From an uncultured Burkholderiales bacterium (GTDB lineage Bacteria; Pseudomonadota; Gammaproteobacteria; Burkholderiales; Burkholderiaceae_C): a stretch of 5,049 bases of DNA. A program made the translations under genes and the position numbers. Shown here in pieces: positions 4,374-5,049 of this stretch. Under the pieces are notes generated by a model. It did not search any database and was not told the DNA's origin. It saw nothing but the letters and a program-made list of their open reading frames with translations. How positions within the stretch are numbered: the first letter of the stretch is position 1; each line of letters starts with the position of its first letter. The stretch lies in contig CAISQQ010000451.1 of assembly GCA_903887655.1 (NCBI GenBank), forward strand, positions 1-5,049, read 5' to 3'.

Positions 4374-5049
4374 GCGAAAAGCTCCTCAAAACTCAGGCTT
4401 GCGGTGCCAAACTTGCCGACCACCAAACCGCCCGCGCGGTTGGCCCAAGGCAGCGCCTCACGCAGGGTGAAGCCACAAGCCAAGAGGCAAGCCAGGGTGG
4501 CGATGACGGTGTCGCCTGCGCCGGTGACATCAAAGACCTCGCGCGCTTGGGCTTTCACATGAAGAGCCCCCTCGTCGTCAAAGAGACTCATGCCCTCTTC
4601 GCTGCGAGTGACCAAGATGGCTTGGAGCTTTAATTCATGGCGAAGTGCTTGCGCTTTGGATGCCAGTTGAGCCTCGCTGCTCCAAGCGCCCACCACGTCT
4701 TGGAGCTCGGCGCGGTTGGGGGTGATGACGGTGGCGTGTTTGTATTTGGAGTAGTCGCTGCCCTTGGGGTCGACCAAGATGGGGCGCTTGCTGGCACTGG
4801 CCAGTCCGATCATATCCTCGACATGGGCGAGGCCGCCTTTGCCGTAGTCAGAAAACAGCACCGCTTGCTGCGAGGCCACGAGTTCTTCAAATCGACGCGT
4901 TTGTGAGGCCAAGACCTCGGTCTTGGGCAGGGCCTCAAAATCGGCTCGAATCAACTGCTGCTGGCGCCCAATGATCCTCAACTTCACGGTGGTGGTGAGC
5001 TCAGGGTCTCTGCCTAAAAAGGGCTCAATGCCGGTTTGAAGGATCAAGC
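4370..5049 (-). CDS. rfaE1: D-glycero-beta-D-manno-heptose-7-phosphate kinase, partial
   Basis: This kinase phosphorylates D-glycero-D-manno-heptose 7-phosphate at C1, giving the 1,7-bisphosphate, an earlier step of the same pathway as the adjacent HldD. The visible C-terminal 225 or so residues align with the kinase half of E. coli HldE. TTTVKLRIIGRQQQLIRADFE is near the start of the visible part, followed by FSDYGKGGL, PILVDPKGSDYSKYK, TPNRAEL and VTRSEEGMSL. The PfkB-family signature DVTGAGDT contains the catalytic aspartate. The gene continues past the right edge; by comparison with E. coli roughly 85-95 N-terminal residues are missing, and the first in-window codon, a TTG, is internal leucine rather than a start. 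The protein ends soon after VVGKFGTASLS, so it lacks the cytidylyltransferase (adenylyltransferase) domain fused in E. coli HldE; that activity must be encoded elsewhere. Confidence 0.93.
   Translation of the reverse strand, partial: LILQTGIEPFLGRDPELTTTVKLRIIGRQQQLIRADFEALPKTEVLASQTRRFEELVASQQAVLFSDYGKGGLAHVEDMIGLASASKRPILVDPKGSDYSKYKHATVITPNRAELQDVVGAWSSEAQLASKAQALRHELKLQAILVTRSEEGMSLFDDEGALHVKAQAREVFDVTGAGDTVIATLACLLACGFTLREALPWANRAGGLVVGKFGTASLSFEELFA
4382..4387 (-). promoter_or_regulatory. Shine-Dalgarno of hldD inside the heptokinase gene
   Basis: GAGGAG on the minus strand lies 8 bases before the hldD ATG at 4373, within the last codons of the kinase gene. It fixes the hldD start and shows that hldD can be initiated independently as well as by coupling at the ATGA overlap. 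Confidence 0.8.

Noticed and set aside
3387..4562. Several plus-strand ORFs across hldD and the heptokinase gene
   Set aside because: All are shadows of two well-supported minus-strand enzymes and show no independent motif or start signal.

Overview
The window looks like ordinary chromosome from a Gram-negative betaproteobacterium, most likely order Burkholderiales and perhaps Comamonadaceae. The evidence is a heptose (LPS inner core) operon, a betaproteobacterial-style H-NS with an NWSGRGKTPAW DNA-binding core, a surface-adhesin-E-like exported protein, and similar moderate-to-high GC codon use throughout. The assignment is by recognition of protein families, not by a database search. I see no rRNA, tRNA, CRISPR array, transposase or phage gene.

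Left part (1-981): a minus-strand reading frame runs off the left edge (positions 1 to about 197, unrecognised, low confidence). It is followed by a complete minus-strand gene for a small secreted protein of the surface-adhesin E type (332-703). A 278-base divergent intergenic region (704-981) separates this from the next gene.

Middle (982-3275): an XdhC/CoxI-family molybdoenzyme maturation protein on the plus strand (982-2016) converges, with only 8 bases between stop codons, on a CrcB/Fluc fluoride channel on the minus strand (2025-2414). A 345-base divergent intergenic region (2415-2759) carries a 3 x 7-bp tandem repeat and a perfect TATAAT box. It leads into an H-NS-family nucleoid protein (2760-3275) whose linker is a histone-H1-like stretch with lysine at exactly every third residue, 13 times in a row.

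Right part (3276-5049): a hairpin containing a 14-bp perfect palindrome, followed by a short T-rich tail, lies between the convergent hns-like gene and the heptose genes and probably terminates the hns-like transcript. The minus strand then holds a two-gene segment of a heptose-biosynthesis operon. The heptose-7-phosphate kinase gene (partial, its 5' end beyond the right edge) overlaps hldD, the ADP-heptose 6-epimerase gene, by 4 bases. The two enzymes act in the same pathway, which supplies ADP-L-glycero-D-manno-heptose to LPS inner-core assembly.

The most unusual item is the strictly periodic lysine linker of the H-NS-like protein. I found no convincing new multi-gene system. The other genes are recognisable housekeeping or accessory families, and the remaining observations are small-scale.
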